Source: Calliphora vicina
Lineage: Eukaryota; Arthropoda; Insecta; Diptera; Calliphoridae
Assembly: GCF_958450345.1 (NCBI RefSeq)
Contig: NC_088780.1
Coordinates: forward strand, 153,308,726 to 153,372,725
Direction of reading: 5' to 3'
Length of the DNA: 64,000 nucleotides
Shown: positions 34,516-46,952 of the stretch, piece after piece
Position numbering within the stretch: the first letter of the stretch is position 1
How the letters are laid out: every line of letters starts with the position of its first letter
The notes under the pieces: generated by a model
Databases searched by the model: none
Seen by the model: the letters and a program-made list of their open reading frames with translations, nothing else
Told to the model about the DNA's origin: nothing
Program-made: the position numbers and the translations under genes

Positions 34516-35590
34516 CACAGAGGGGCAGAATCAACATTTTTTGGAAATAAATCTGGCATTTCTAAACGGCTGGGCGTAGCCAATGACCATTCATGTTTAA
34601 GATTTTAAAATGAGCCCTGCAAATGTCCCAGGGGCGGCGCTATGGGGGCTCAAAATTTTTAAACACGTGCCATTTATGTTTCCATCTGATTTTTGGAAAG
34701 CGCTTGGCTTGGTCTTGAAAAACGTGTGCTATTTATCTCTTATAATTTTCGAGTTATAGGCATTTCAAAATTTAAATTTTGTCATACCTTGGTCCGTTTT
34801 TTAAAATTTATAGGTCGTACTTTTGGACCGCATAGACTGGACATTTTTTGTTACTTAGACAACTAAATCGCCAATAATGTACAAAAAATGTTAGAGCAAT
34901 ATCAATTATGGATCGAAAAATAAACGATTTTCAATTTAAAAAATAGTAGATTTTTGCTGTTTTTTTTCGGCGAAAACGTGACTTAACTCTTTCTTTGTTA
35001 AAAAAAAACTATCTTTAAGAACATATAACAATTTTATGCTTTTCTCTAGAGTATTTTTACGGAGAACATTTTGGTATAAAAAACATGTCCTATTTTTCAA
35101 ATATGCCGCCCCTACAACCTTCGGAATTTGACCTATTTTTTAACAAAATTTCAACTTTGGCCACATGTTCTAAAATCCCAAAGCTCGGATCAGAAAACGG
35201 AAAGGATCTTTGGAAACTTCGATGTGTTGCTTATTTAAATATGGTCCCTCTTGGCAAAATTGTAAAAAATACAATTTTTGGGATTTTCGCTCCAATTTTT
35301 AGGAATAGCGGGATTCCCTTTGACCGTCCTTCAAAAATTTGGATTTTTAAAGCGGATGCCATTTCGTCCATTTGAGTTAGAGGCAAATTACTAAAGCAAG
35401 TTTTACTTATTTTTTGGAAAAAAGACATTTTGCATAAAAAAACGAAAAAACGATTTGAGAGACCACTTCCCGTTCATTAATATTTAAGTGTTATACACCA
35501 AATTTCTTGGGTTTTAGAGTAGATTAAGAAAATCGATGTTCATGAAGGAATTTCGAAAAAAAGTGTAAAAACTGAGACGGCCTAATGTAC
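34516..35590. mobile_element. Partial reverse copy of the 23066-25222 element
   Basis: Starts CACAGAGGGGCAGAATCAAC and continues with GGAAATAAATCTGGCATTTC and CCCAGGGGCGGCGCTATGGG. From about 34690 to 35370 it follows the 24240-23740 stretch in reverse order. The far terminus is missing. At 34751-34768 it preserves the uninterrupted target of the nested element at 24328. Confidence 0.8.
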
Positions 35591-35974
35591 ATACATCAAA
35601 TTCAATTCAAATTTAACGTTTGGTAAAATCATCGCTAAATTTATAATGAATCATTAGTAAGATTTAGCTTAACTTCTAGAATTATGCGGAATTTAATCTT
35701 AATTTTAATAATTGTTTCATTATGTGTAATTTATTCTGAAAAAGTTTTTAAACTCATCATCCTCTACTATTTAGAATCATTGTAATTCTTAAAAAGTTTT
35801 ATATAAAGAGGTTTATATTGTAAGTCAGCAGTTTAGGTTTCAAATCAGACCAAATGTTTGATATAATGTGTACACAATGAATATAAAAAATGCACAAAAA
35901 CATGAGATTTATTAATTTTAGTCCCAAATTTTAAAAACCGAGTTATATAACCGGTTCGCAAAAAACCGAGGTTA

Positions 35975-36197
35975 TGAAAAATTAAACATTTATGAGCGAT
36001 AAAGTCCAATTTCGGGAGGACATTTGTATGGGGGCTAGGTGAAATAATGGACCTATTTCAATAGGCTTCGTCCTTGGGCCGAAAAAATTATATGTACCAA
36101 ATTTTATCGAAATATCTGTATTTTGTGCACAATGTTTACATGAACAGCCAGTCAGACGGACGGACGGACATCGTTTAATCGACTCAGAAAGTGATTC
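35975..36197 (+). repeat. R2 repeat fragment
   Basis: Matches 7750-8005 (ATTTATGAGCGATAAAGTCC, GGGGGCTAGGTGAAATAATG, GACGGACATCGTTTAATCG) with deletions; both ends of the repeat are missing. It lies within the 32291-36789 element. Confidence 0.75.
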
Positions 36198-36797
36198 TTT
36201 AATGATTAAAAATATTACATTTTTAATTTCAAATATTATAATAGACCAAAAGAGTAACTCATTTCAATAATTATACCAATGAACATCTCACATTTTAATA
36301 TAATTAATAATAAAATATAAATAATATAAAATATTTTTATTATAATGAAATACATACGTATGTATTACATACTTGACAATAAAATTACTGGCAGCATCCA
36401 AATAGCATAAAACAAGAAATATTAATTTAACTATAGCAGAGAAAGAAAAGAAATGTAAATTGCTGCCAGAGAAAATTGCAAGCTCAACGAAAAAAAAAAC
36501 GAATGCTGACACGCAATATTAGTTCGGCAAAAAAGTGTGTGTGCTGCTAAAGCACGAACATATAATTTGGTTGTTGTACTACAATAACGAGCTGGCAACT
36601 GGTTGTATTTGCTACTAGAAATTGCAAACTAACAGTGCAATTTTTAAAGTAATATATGAATAGTAACAGCAATTTATATTAGTAAAGTTATACAAAATTT
36701 AAATGGTAACTATATTTTTAGTATGCAGAGTGATACAAATTGATATTTACTGCAATTTACGGCTAATATAGTAGCAATTGTAAACCCTGGTTTAAAC

Positions 36798-37514
36798 TAA
36801 AGGAACTATTTCAAAAGTTGTAGTTTTAATCGGGCTTTAAGTATTTCATTTATAATTCTGGTGGATTTTATTTCATAGAATATTTAGTAATAGATTTTTA
36901 TATAATTAAAAGCTTTTATTTAACTTGCAATATTTGTTTGTTTGTATGTATTGCTACGAAATTGCACTATAAATTTGAATTTAACGCTCTGTAACGCCTG
37001 CTTGCAACATTCATCATGTTTTGTAAACATTTCCATCAGTAGAATCTTCTGCTTATCAACAATGCTGCTAACACACGGTTATTAACATTGTTTGTAATGT
37101 TTCTAGAGCTGCTAAAAGCTCTAGAAATAGAACATTCTAGTTTTGTCCGTTCAGATAATTCATGAATCTGCTGGAAGATGGCTCTGTATATAAATAGTGG
37201 TAGCGGTTGTTGTCAGTTTAGTTTATCATAGGCATTGTTAGAAGTAACTTCCACTGTATTACCAGATATTCTTGTACATTAGAAAGTACAAGAATATAAA
37301 TAAAGAGTTCTTATAATTTTAAACTGCTTTTATTTCCAATTAAAATAATTGGGTTTATTTAATGGAAATAAGCCACCATTTTAGGTCAAATTTTATAAAT
37401 GAATTTTGAACCAGTTCTCGTAGCTCAAATATGCTGAATTCATTAAGAATATTGTCTTGCTTAAGCAGGAGGCCTTTTCAAGCCTCTTAGTAGGTTTTTG
37501 AAGATTCAGGACAT
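36798..37514. other. Spacer, nothing recognised
   Basis: Mixed AT-rich sequence; a less AT-rich patch at 37120-37270 has no convincing open frame. Confidence 0.45.
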
Positions 37515-37517
37515 TTT

Positions 37518-38430
37518 AACCACAAGTGCTAATAAGGGTTAATTTCCATTTTTATTAAGTTTCATTAAAATCGACCCAAAAATATGTAACATTTCGCTAT
37601 CTTTCCATGAGAAATTCCAATTATAGAAAATTTTGACCTTTGACCTTCACGATTTAAATGTTAACGTTTTCTGATTTTAGCAAAACGTTCAGGCTATATT
37701 TAAAATTTTCTGAACTATAATATTCTGAATAGGTTTTACTTAAGGTATTTATAGACGGCAATACTGAGTATTAATATTTGTCAAAAATTCAAGTATTATA
37801 ATACAATTTCATCGTCTTTGTATTAGATTATCAAAAAATACGAATGATTTTTTTCAAAATTTGTTTAAAACAATTCAAAAACTTTTTATTTTCATATGTA
37901 TTTATAAATACAAATAAATCAAACAAAAATGTCAAGAAAATATAAAATAAAAATAAAGTTTTCAGAAAAATATCAATGAACAAAGAAATAAAATATTTGT
38001 AATACTTCGTGTAACAATAAATGTTTTTTCGAATGATTACAGTAATATTTTAAATCTGAAAAGTGTTAATACTCAGTATTGCCGTCTATAAATACCTATA
38101 ATATTCATAACAGTAAGAAAATTGGTCTCATTCGCCAAAATATGGCAAAAAAATTAGTTTTTCTCGAAAATCGCAAAATTTAAATCGCAGGTACGGAAAA
38201 ACTATTGAATTTTTTTTTTTATATTTTTATTCCCTACTATTTACAAGAAAATATTTTAATATTTCTCAAAATATGATTTCTTGTTCATTACATAACATTT
38301 TTTAACCAATTTTTATCTTTTATATCTTATTAGAAGAAAATTATGTACAAATTTCGGTTCTTTTAAATTAAATAGCAAAAGTAATTATTTAATGGCAAAA
38401 ACAGGAAAAATGTAATTTTAAATGCACCTC
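37518..38430 (+). repeat. Partial relative of the 15683-17530 foldback loop
   Basis: Follows 16357-16760 (AAGTGCTAATAAGGGTTAAT, CCAAAAATATGTAACATTTC, TTTGACCTTTGACCTTCACG), then jumps to sequence equivalent to about 16960-17190. It is interrupted by the MITE at 37743-38097. The outer arms are missing. Confidence 0.8.
37743..38097. mobile_element. 355-bp MITE with 32-bp perfect termini
   Basis: Left end AGGTATTTATAGACGGCAAT and its exact complement at the right end extend to 32 matching bases. The undisturbed site at about 16611-16625 (TTTACTTAAAATTTATAAC) shows that this block is an insertion. Flanks TTA (left) and ATA (right) fit a 3-bp TTA duplication with one change, as in PIF/Harbinger elements, but this is not certain. 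Confidence 0.85.
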
Positions 38431-38699
38431 AAAACTTCAGCTTCGCACAGTGGCAAATGTAGAACAAGTGATTTTGCAAAAATCAAAAATTGCTTGTGCC
38501 CCTAAAAAATATATAAAATAAACCTATTTTACCGGAAATTGTCCAAAGATTTCAAATATGCTACCATTAATACAATCAGATTTTTGGTCCAGGTATAGAA
38601 CTTCAAAGTTGACTGATTTTCGGTGTTCAAAAAAACAGATCTTTTTAAGGTAATTTGGCCCGCAACAATTTCCAGCCCTTGTCCCATTTTTTTGAAAAA

Positions 38700-39055
38700 A
38701 TAAAAAAATGGGTTTTCATGCATTTTTGGGTAATTTATGACATATAACCGTAAAAAACATTAAATATACCTTCTTTTGCGTATTGTGAGCAATATTTTAC
38801 AAAAAAAATTTTAATCTTTTCTGAAATATTTTACAAAAAATTTAAAAACAAATTTTTTTTAATCTTTTCTGGAATAATTTTAAATCATGAAAGCCTTTAA
38901 AATAAAACATAAAAAATTAAAAATTTTAAAAAATATTTTATTTTACTTCCCATAAAACAAATTTCAACTTTGCTAACCCATATGAAGGCATCTAAAAGAC
39001 GTAGAACGCTTTTCATTTCATAGGTTAATCAATTGTCTATCATATGCAGGGAAGC
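38700..39055 (+). repeat. Dispersed repeat shared with 44520-44850
   Basis: Strings GACATATAACCGTAAAAAAC, TTTCAACTTTGCTAACC and TTCATTTCATAGGTTAATCA correspond in reverse to the segment at 44520-44850. Function and class unknown. Confidence 0.65.
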
Positions 39056-40288
39056 GCAAAAAGAGAAATTGCAGTTTGTGTGCATGTATATTTTAAAAAT
39101 AAAAAATCCGCAACAACATCAAGCAACAGAATGAAATATTTGTATTTTTACGCTCAATTGTTTGCAACTAAATGAGTTATTTGTACTTTTTACGCTCTTG
39201 CTGTGTGTTTTGTTTACTTTCGGGTTGTATACGTGTAAATTCACGAAAATGTTCGTAATCTCAACAATATGAACGCCTACCAATGATCATATGCCTTTTA
39301 AAAGTTATGATTTTTGCAACGAAAAAACTCAAATGGCGCCTCCAATTAACGTTATTCAATCATCCTAATATTTTACACAACGTGATTCTACAAATTAAAA
39401 AAAAATGATTTCTATAAGATCCAAATTCAAAATAGAAACTCAACAATACCTCTTCTATATCCATGCAAAGTTTTATTACAAATACATAGGACTATCCGCT
39501 ACTCAGATTTATTTGCAAGTTGTTTTAATCAAACAAGCCAAACAAGCGGCTTTTAATTATGAATGATTTTGGGTGGTGTTTTATATATTCCTGAAAATTA
39601 CATTCTTATGTTTCCAATTATAATATTGTAAATATGTGACTACGTACAAACACATTTAATTGTAGATATTGTATTTGGTATTTACGTTTATTATAATAAA
39701 TTCAAAGCTGGTCAAATTCTAAACAATAAAAACTTTATTTGCTGCAACACCAATAAAATATTTTACCGAAAACACGATATAAATTATTTACTTGTGGTAC
39801 ACTTATAAAAAATCCCCATATCCATAACAATTTTTAAATTCAAATAAAATATGTTTACAAATTGTTTATGAATGTTAGAGTTCGTTTGTGAGGTTAGGTC
39901 ATTTGATTTTCGGGTATCATAATTTTTTTGAAGTTTTTGCGCAAATAAAAGTAAGGCGTTTTTTTTGTAAAATTTTCAATTATATTAATTTTTGATTCAG
40001 AATCGACTGGTGAAATCAGATTAGCAATATATTCAACCGTTTTTGCTCTACAGAAAAATATGCTAAAAATGCTCGTCTTTAGGTGCGTTGAACCACCACA
40101 AGGAGTGAAAATGTTCCAAAAAAAAAAGGACGCCATTATTTTTATTTGCGCAGAAACCTTCAGAAAAATTATGATACCCGCAAATCAAATTTTTGAAATT
40201 AACTCTAATGTATGTATATAAATGTATGTATATAAAAGCAATTCGTTAAGCTATGGTTTCATTTGAAAACATCTGAGAGCTTAGATAT
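39056..40288. other. Spacer
   Basis: No gene or element termini recognised. A minus-strand open stretch at 39894-40136 has no motif. Confidence 0.4.
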
Positions 40289-40722
40289 CGAGTCAGCGAA
40301 AATATATAGTTGTAAATGTTTACTGTAACCATTTCAACATGTTTGTAAGTTTTTTAAATATGTTATGGTCACAGTAATTAATTACATGATTGTGGTAATC
40401 ATAATATGGTAAATTTAAGATTCACATGGTTGTCATAATCATATATGTATATGATTGCAGTTAATAAATATATGTTTATGGTAATCATGTTCATGATGAA
40501 TATGTTGTTCTCAGATTCTGATATTCATTAGCCGAGTACAACAAATATGGTAATTCCTTCATCATAAAAACGCTACAATCATGTGCATCGTAAATTTACT
40601 ATATTATGGTTACGGCAATCATATAAATAATTAAAGTGACCATAGTATTACAAAAAATCTTGTAACAATTTTGAAATGGCTACAGTAAACATAGACAACT
40701 ATATTTTTTTTCTATGCGTGTG
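40289..40722. mobile_element. Diverged CACACGCATAGAAAA element
   Basis: The right end reads, in complement, CACACGCATAGAAAAAAAAT followed by ATAGTTGTCTATG. The left end reads GAGTCAGCGAAAATATATAG followed by TTGTAAATG. The interior has GTAATCATAATATGGT-like motifs resembling those of the 3107-3961 element. The ends are diverged and no clean TA duplication is visible, so this is an older member of the group. Confidence 0.6.
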
Positions 40723-41417
40723 AGATGCCTCTTTTAGACAGCTAAAAAACTTATATTGCCATGTCCTCTCAGTTCTATTCAGATAATAACTCATATAGGC
40801 TAAAGGTATTTTTATAAATATTTATTTAGTACAAAAGCATTTTATAATAATTTTATTCGTACAAATAATATCTCTAGGTATATTTTCATAAAGCACCAAC
40901 TCATACACAGTTCTATGAACCAACAAAACATATATACCAACACTCTTACAATAGTTATAAATTTATGCAAATTAAAGATGGTGGCTTTTGATTTTTTTTC
41001 TTCCTTTTTGAAAATTTTAATATCCTTCCTACCAAACACCGCTAGAATTGAAAATGTATAGTTATGAATCTGTATCTGTATGTATTTTTATGCTCCAACC
41101 AATTTCGAAAATTTGTTTCCTTTTTATACAATTCTAGTACCTCGTATTGTGGCAAATACAAATGTGTTTGTGTACAATTATATGTTTGTGTGTGCTTGTT
41201 GTGTATTTGTGTAAATAAATTTATGTTCGACTACTGCCACACTTTAGCCACAGTAAAATTCAATGCATTAACAATTTTCTAATCAATGGAATTTTAATTT
41301 TTATTTATAAACATGACTTCCGTTCGCTGGCTGGCTACAGTACCAACACTCACACTCCCTCCAACACTTAATTTGTATAAATTATGTGTGTGTTTGTATG
41401 TATATTAGTATCATCCA
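40723..41417. other. Spacer
   Basis: AT-rich with GTGTTTGTGT runs near 41160-41210; no gene recognised. Confidence 0.45.
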
Positions 41418-41835
41418 GTTTGTGTGGAGCAAAAATAAAGTGTCGATGTTCCCAACTACTTAAAATGAAAGTTTAGCTTGTTTGAGGAGACTATATCTCA
41501 AAATTTTAGTAATGGCGTCAGGATAGAAAGGATATTTTTCAACAATTTGTCAACAAGATCGGTCAAGAACTATCTGAGTTAGAAGTGATCAAAATTTTAC
41601 ATTTTCGCCAAAAAGGTGTTTTTCTCATCAAAGTGACTTATTACCTATTGTTCTTAGCAATATTGTTGGCATTTTTACTGTCCAAAATCAAAAATTTTTT
41701 TGATTTTTTTTTCTAGCTAGGTGTATTTTCCTTTAAGAGCTTTTATTCGCTGAGTGGGATGCGAGTGGGATATTTATCAAAATAAATGTTTTGAAACTCA
41801 AGACATACAATTTTTTACTTTTTTTGCTAAATCTA
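41418..41835 (+). repeat. Short repeat plus one arm of the 180-bp foldback family
   Basis: 41418-41485 matches 28655-28754. From about 41500 it follows the outer arm of 50602-53144 (CAACAAGATCGGTCAAGAAC, TTATTACCTATTGTTCTTAG) into one 180-bp unit (GAGTGGGATGCGAGTGGGAT then ATTTATCAAAATAAATG). No inverted partner. Confidence 0.75.
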
Positions 41836-41956
41836 AATTTATTTTTCAAAATGAAAACCGATTCTATATGTGTTCAAAATTTGGTGAAATTCTACTTTCA
41901 CAAAGTGTGTCAAAAGATCAAATGAAATATTACTTTTGTTCTAGATGTCTACTAAA

Positions 41957-43221
41957 TAGGGTTTGGGGTTTCCCGGATTATTTAATTTCCGGGAATGAAA
42001 AATTTCATTTCCCGGGAATGTTTTTTTAACTAGAAAAATAAGTAAAAAAGAAAATTATTTTATAAAATTGTGTCATTTTATTAAAAAAAAGAAAAACAAT
42101 ACATTACAATTCAATTGTACCCACATAAAACCAAAAAAAGTTTGTTAAAATATTTGGAGATCATGATATAGTAGAGTAAAAAAGTAATTAAGTGTCACAA
42201 AATTTTATAAATTGTGAACGTATCTTTATAATTCGATGACGATTAATATGTTAATGGGATTTTTAATGCACTTTTTAGATTCTTTCTTTTGATTTTTATG
42301 TTATATGTATGTCCGTCATAGAAATATTTTTTTAAAAAATTGATTTGTCAAAATTACTAATGCATTCAATAAGTCATTCGACGAGAAAACTCTTTCGCTT
42401 TAAACATGTGTTGGCTTTATCGTTATTAAAACATTATAAAGATAATCAAAATGTATTCTCCGATTGCTACTTGCTTCAAATAAATCTAATTCCCGCTTAA
42501 TACTTTCAGCATTTGATTTTAACCCCCGTATTCATAAAAATTTTTTAATTTAAACAATGTTTTAAAGCAAAATATTTGATTATAAAACGTTGTTTAAATT
42601 TAAAATATGTTTACGAATACGGCCTTAAATGTTTAGGGCTTTCCTTTTAAATATTGATTGAATATTCTAATTGGTTTTTAAAATTTTGCTCCATTTGTAT
42701 TTCGGAAACCTCATCATCAACGATTTGAACAGATGAGGGAACATTGTGGTCAAATAGACGTTCATACATTTGCTGTCCATAAATTTTTAACATTGTGTTT
42801 TTATATTAGCGGTATTCACTTTTAAAATTTTACCGTAATTAAATAACAAAATACACACAAAAACATTTACAATATTGCATTTGCAATGATGCAATACCAT
42901 TCGCACTTAATACTGAACTCCGCCATTATAATTTATTTTATAATGTTGAAGTTTTTCGGTTTAATTTAATTGAATGAACCGTTTTTTGAGAAATAATGCT
43001 TCTACTGTATCCTTAATGGTGTTTAAAACCTAAACTAATATTTGGAACAAGCCATTCATCAAGCAGAGATGTCATATTTAAGTAAATTAAAGTATTTTTA
43101 ATTAACTTTAAATTTCCCGTTTTTTCCGGGAAAAAAAATAAATTTCCCGGGAATTCCCGACAATAATTTTACGGAAAATCCCGGGATTTCCCGTGCGGGA
43201 ATTCCCGGACCCCAAACCCTA
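41957..43221 (-). pseudogene. hAT element with transposase remnant
   Basis: Ends TAGGGTTTGGGGTTTCCCGG and CCGGACCCCAAACCCTA are inverted, flanked by the 8-bp CTACTAAA (41949-41956) and CTACTAAC (43222-43229), one mismatch. On the minus strand, 42515 down to 42365 reads SIKRELDLFEASSNRRIHF and, after YNVLITIKPTHV and a stop, SERVFSSNDLLNA. This is the C-terminal dimerisation domain of hAT transposases (TSVESERVFSSAG-type motif). The rest of the protein is lost. Reiterated TTCCCGGGAA palindromes mark both ends. A small foldback repeat is at 42519-42627. Confidence 0.88.
42519..42627. repeat. Short foldback repeat, copy 2
   Basis: Same block as 18158-18277 (AACCCCCGTATTCATAAA .. TTTACGAATACGG). 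Here it lies within the hAT element next to the dimerisation-domain remnant. Confidence 0.65.
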
Positions 43222-43229
43222 CTACTAAC

Positions 43230-44519
43230 ACAAAAATTTTAAACTCAATTATTTCGAAATCGCAAAAAAAATATACACAATTGTTTTATTAAGGGGACGA
43301 TATAATAAATACAAAGTTTTTTTTGTAGTTTATGAAATTTTGAGTTAAATATACTTAACTAATCCTTATTACAAACATGACAGAAAATTATGTCACGTGG
43401 GAAATCATACTTTTACTTTTTAATAAGGCAACTTTCAATTTATAGCTACATTATTCCATTTTTAGTTATATCATATTTATTGCTAATATAGCACTTTTTC
43501 ACAAAACAGTGCTACAAAAATGTTAAATAAAAACATGGTGAGATTTCTCTATTTTTTCACATCAAATGCATACGAATGTCGCGTTAAGGATCGTGGAAAT
43601 GCTCCACGATTGTGAAAATACACAAAACTTGAAATAAAATTTTATACGATTTTGTTCAAATGTTCAGCATTTGTGATTTTTAGATGACAGAGAACAATTT
43701 TACCTTGGGAGTTTAAAAAATCCCAAAAGTGCAAAATATGGCCCAACCTAATAATGTACGTATGTCTGATTGTAACTGAATAAGTTTGCTATATTTTTTG
43801 GCTTGTAAATTTCCAAATACTCGTAAAACCACGTTTTTTATTGAAAATATTGTGTGTTGCTACTTTTTCTTTCAAAATATTGTTGTCGGTGTGTAATTGT
43901 GTGTGTAGAACTGTAACTGTGTGTTTGTATAGAAGCAGAGATTGTGAACGTGTTGCAATGTTGTTGAACAAAAGTTGTTGGTAGTATTTTTCTGTTTTTT
44001 TATTGGTTTGTAATTTGTATTGGAATTATTTGTTTGTTTAGTGTGGTTTGACTATGTATTTGCGTGTATGTATACAAATAGAGTGAGAATGTATGTGCTG
44101 GTTATTTGTAAATGCGTAATTAGAAAGTTCCGTGATACTATTGAGTTTAGATTGTAACAGATTTCCATTTTTTACTTGTTGTTGAGATTGTGTTTGTGTG
44201 TCTGAAATTAAGTATTTGAAAGTGTATACATGAGTAATAATTTGTTTTATATTTGTTGTTTGCGGTTAATAAATTAGGTAATTTAAATTCAATTGTTACT
44301 ATTTGAATTACATGTTTGGTTTATGTTAATTTTTGATGTTGTGTATGAGAAATGTACATACGTTTTCTAGGACAACAGGAAATGAAAATATTTTGTAATA
44401 TGTTTGTGAAAAATATGAAATTTATTGATTTATAATCTCTAGTAATTATAATTACTGTGATAATAATTAACAGATATTTCTACAAATTGGGGTAAGTGGT
44501 GAGAATCTTAAAATGTTTT
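43230..44519. other. Spacer
   Basis: No gene or termini recognised; 43850-44350 is T/G-rich (TTGTTTGTGTG-like runs) on the plus strand. Confidence 0.45.
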
Positions 44520-44850
44520 ATAAAATAGAAACCGACGCACAATGGCGCCATTTGAGTTATATGATAGATATTTGATCAGCCTATGAAATGAGTGTTTGAA
44601 AAGTGTTCTACACCATTTGGTTAGCAAAGTTGAAATTTCTAGAAAAATCTATTTTACGGTATGTAAAATAAATTTTATTTTTTAAAATTTTTGATTTTTT
44701 ATGTAAATTTGTATGACTTAAAATTATTCCTGATTAGAGTAAACATTTTTTTACGGTTATATGACATAAATTTCCAAAAATACATGTCTTTTTTCAAAAT
44801 TTTACCTCTAGATAAAATTGGTGCAGCTGGAAAACTGCAAAAAAATTAAA
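44520..44850 (-). repeat. Reverse copy of the 38700-39055 repeat
   Basis: Shares GATCAGCCTATGAAATGAG, TTAGCAAAGTTGAAATTTC and TTTTTACGGTTATATGACAT in reverse order with 38700-39055. No ends defined. Confidence 0.65.
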
Positions 44851-45004
44851 TTTTTATCCGAAATTTTATATTAAGATATATTTGTTATTCGGATATTAGT
44901 ACAATTCTATGTTTACAAATATATGTATACACTTTATATTTTGATGTTATGCTAAGTAAAATGGTCAGCTCTCGATTCATAGCGGCGCATAGGAGGGTAA
45001 TAAA

Positions 45005-46441
45005 CAGGGCAACCAAAAATATGCAATATCATATTTTTTGCTGTGCGTCGTATAAACATATGATTTAGTTTTATATCCGTTTCAGACAATTTTAAGAATT
45101 TTGGCATCGATTTGTTATTGCATATTTTTGCATATTTTGCACTTTACTGCATATTTTAGCATATTTTGTATTTTTTAGCATATTTTTGCATATTTAACTC
45201 ATAACTGCATATTTTTGTTGCATATTTTCTTTTATTTTTCATTATTTTATTTTCCTGATATAATTTTATTGTTTGTATTGTAATTTTTCATTTCTGTATT
45301 TTACTATTTTGTTGAGGTCCAATTATAAATTAAAAATATACATACACAAATATTAAAATTTAACAAATAGTAAAAATACGTAAAAAATTAAAAGAAAATT
45401 CCAAAGTTGTATGTTGTTATGGGCAACTTCATAACAAATTTTTGGATACATTTAAAAGAAGGAATTTAAGGCAGCTTGAGACAGTTATGGTTTACTACTA
45501 ATGTAAAATTTAATAAGTATTCAAAAGATGTTCAGAATATTAAGATCCATCGAAAATTTCGCTTTCAAAACTCATTGATATATGTATTTACATAACTTGT
45601 AAAAAAAAGTTATTAAGAAATCATTAAAAAATAATATATGTGGAATCGATAGACGATACAATGGAAAAGAAAGGAAGAAACATGGGAATTTTGAGTCCCA
45701 ATTTGAATAAAATTTTTTTTATATTTTTTTAATTGCAGTCATTCCACTATTGTAAGGCTTTTTTATAATTCTATTTAAATTTTAGAAGCCATATTCAGAT
45801 ATTAATCTAGATACATGATGAATGCTCCAAAATCCATTGCAATTTTTACCATAAAACGACACAGGCTATTCATAGAGTTTTTGAAACATTATTTAAATTG
45901 TAAAAAAGTTTTTAAGGCTTCATATAGAGTAGAAACATTTCGAGAAATTGATTGGGTACATCCTCAGTAGGTATCCTATAAACATTGGGACACATGGATT
46001 GAGAAAGTAAAATATTATGCCACTAATATCAAAAACAGTTTGAAGTATTAGGCAGTTTAAAAGATGAGACTAATCAATTGATTAAGATTGTCTAAGAAAC
46101 TCGGTAATCTAAAACAAAGATTTAGTTTAAAAATTTTAAAACTTAAGTAAACACATAGTAATTTATTGCTAAATATAATAAAATGAATTGAATCAAACTA
46201 TTTTCATGTAGTGCCAAATTCACTAAAATCGAAATTTAATCCTATAATAACCAATTTTAATTTATGAGCTCAATATTTTATTTACTTCATATATATCTTT
46301 TTAATCAAATTTTGAAATCAAACAATAACCATCTATTTTTAAGTGCATATTTTTTATATTTTAATAGCATATTTTTCGTTTTTAAGTGCAGATTTTATGC
46401 GCATAAAACACTTTTTTTAGACCATATTTTTGGTTGCCCTG
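45005..46441 (+). pseudogene. hAT element with GCATATTTT subterminal arrays
   Basis: Termini CAGGGCAACCAAAAATATG and CATATTTTTGGTTGCCCTG are exact inverted repeats, flanked by a perfect 8-bp duplication GTAATAAA (44997-45004 and 46442-46449). The left 220 bases hold about ten copies of GCATATTTT and the right 120 bases hold several more, typical of transposase-binding arrays. Around 45985-46050 the plus strand reads HWDTWIEKVKYYATNIKN, resembling the RWGTWLxAxxYY motif of hAT transposases, but stops surround it. The element is defective yet has pristine ends. Confidence 0.9.
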
Positions 46442-46596
46442 GTAATAAATAATAATTCTCTTTTCTTAAGGTCTTAAATAATATCAAATTTGTGTACATA
46501 GTGCCTATATGTTATATCTACCCTTCAGCAGACCAAAAAATCCTGCTATCTATTGAAATGTTGAACGTTTTTTTGTTGTATGCAAAATACGTATAT

Positions 46597-46952
46597 GGGG
46601 GATTTCACGTCAAGTGAACAAACTTTTGAAACCGATGGCTTCCAATAGCGATGAAATTTTGCACCATTCTTCAACAAGATCAATCAAGAAATCTCTGACT
46701 GAAATGTTAACAAAATTTGACATTTTGGCCAAACTTGTGTTTCTTCTCAAATATCAAACATTGCATGTCTTAAGTTCCAAACTATTTATTTTGATAAATA
46801 ACACACTCGCATCCCACTAAGCGACCAAAAAACTTCTTAAAGGAAAAATAAAAAATAAAAAAGGTCCCATTTTGAAAAAAAAGTTCGATTGAGTTACAAA
46901 ATATTTATTTTGATAGATATCCCATTCGCATCCCACTACGCGACCAAAAAGT
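46597..46952 (+). repeat. Fragment of the GGGGGATTTCA foldback family
   Basis: Begins ATATGGGGGATTTCACGTCA and follows the outer arm (GATGGCTTCCAATAGC, GAAATTTTGCACC). It then carries two 180-bp-type units (TCGCATCCCACTAAGCGACC at about 46807 and a variant at about 46928) in the orientation of the right arm. It is an internally shortened member. Confidence 0.8.

Larger units (their letters stand above)
32291..36789. mobile_element. hAT-like element expanded by nested insertions
   Basis: Left end CAGGGTTTCGATA and right end AATTGTAAACCCTG are inverted and flanked by the 8-bp sequence GTTTAAAC on both sides (32283-32290 and 36790-36797). Inside each end are repeated TAGCAAA-type motifs (TAGTAGCAAACACA at about 32447 and 32498 on the left; ATTTGCTACTAG at about 36608 on the right), as in hAT subterminal arrays. 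The 4.5 kb interior is mostly later insertions: 32867-33134, 33181-34042, 34516 onwards and 35975-36197. GTTTAAAC is its own complement, so it could alternatively be part of the terminal repeat. Confidence 0.7.

Noticed and set aside
35085..35375. 96-codon open frame
   Set aside because: Inside the reverse copy of the CACAGTGGGGCAG element; the equivalent stretch at 23740-24010 is not open, so it is not conserved as protein.
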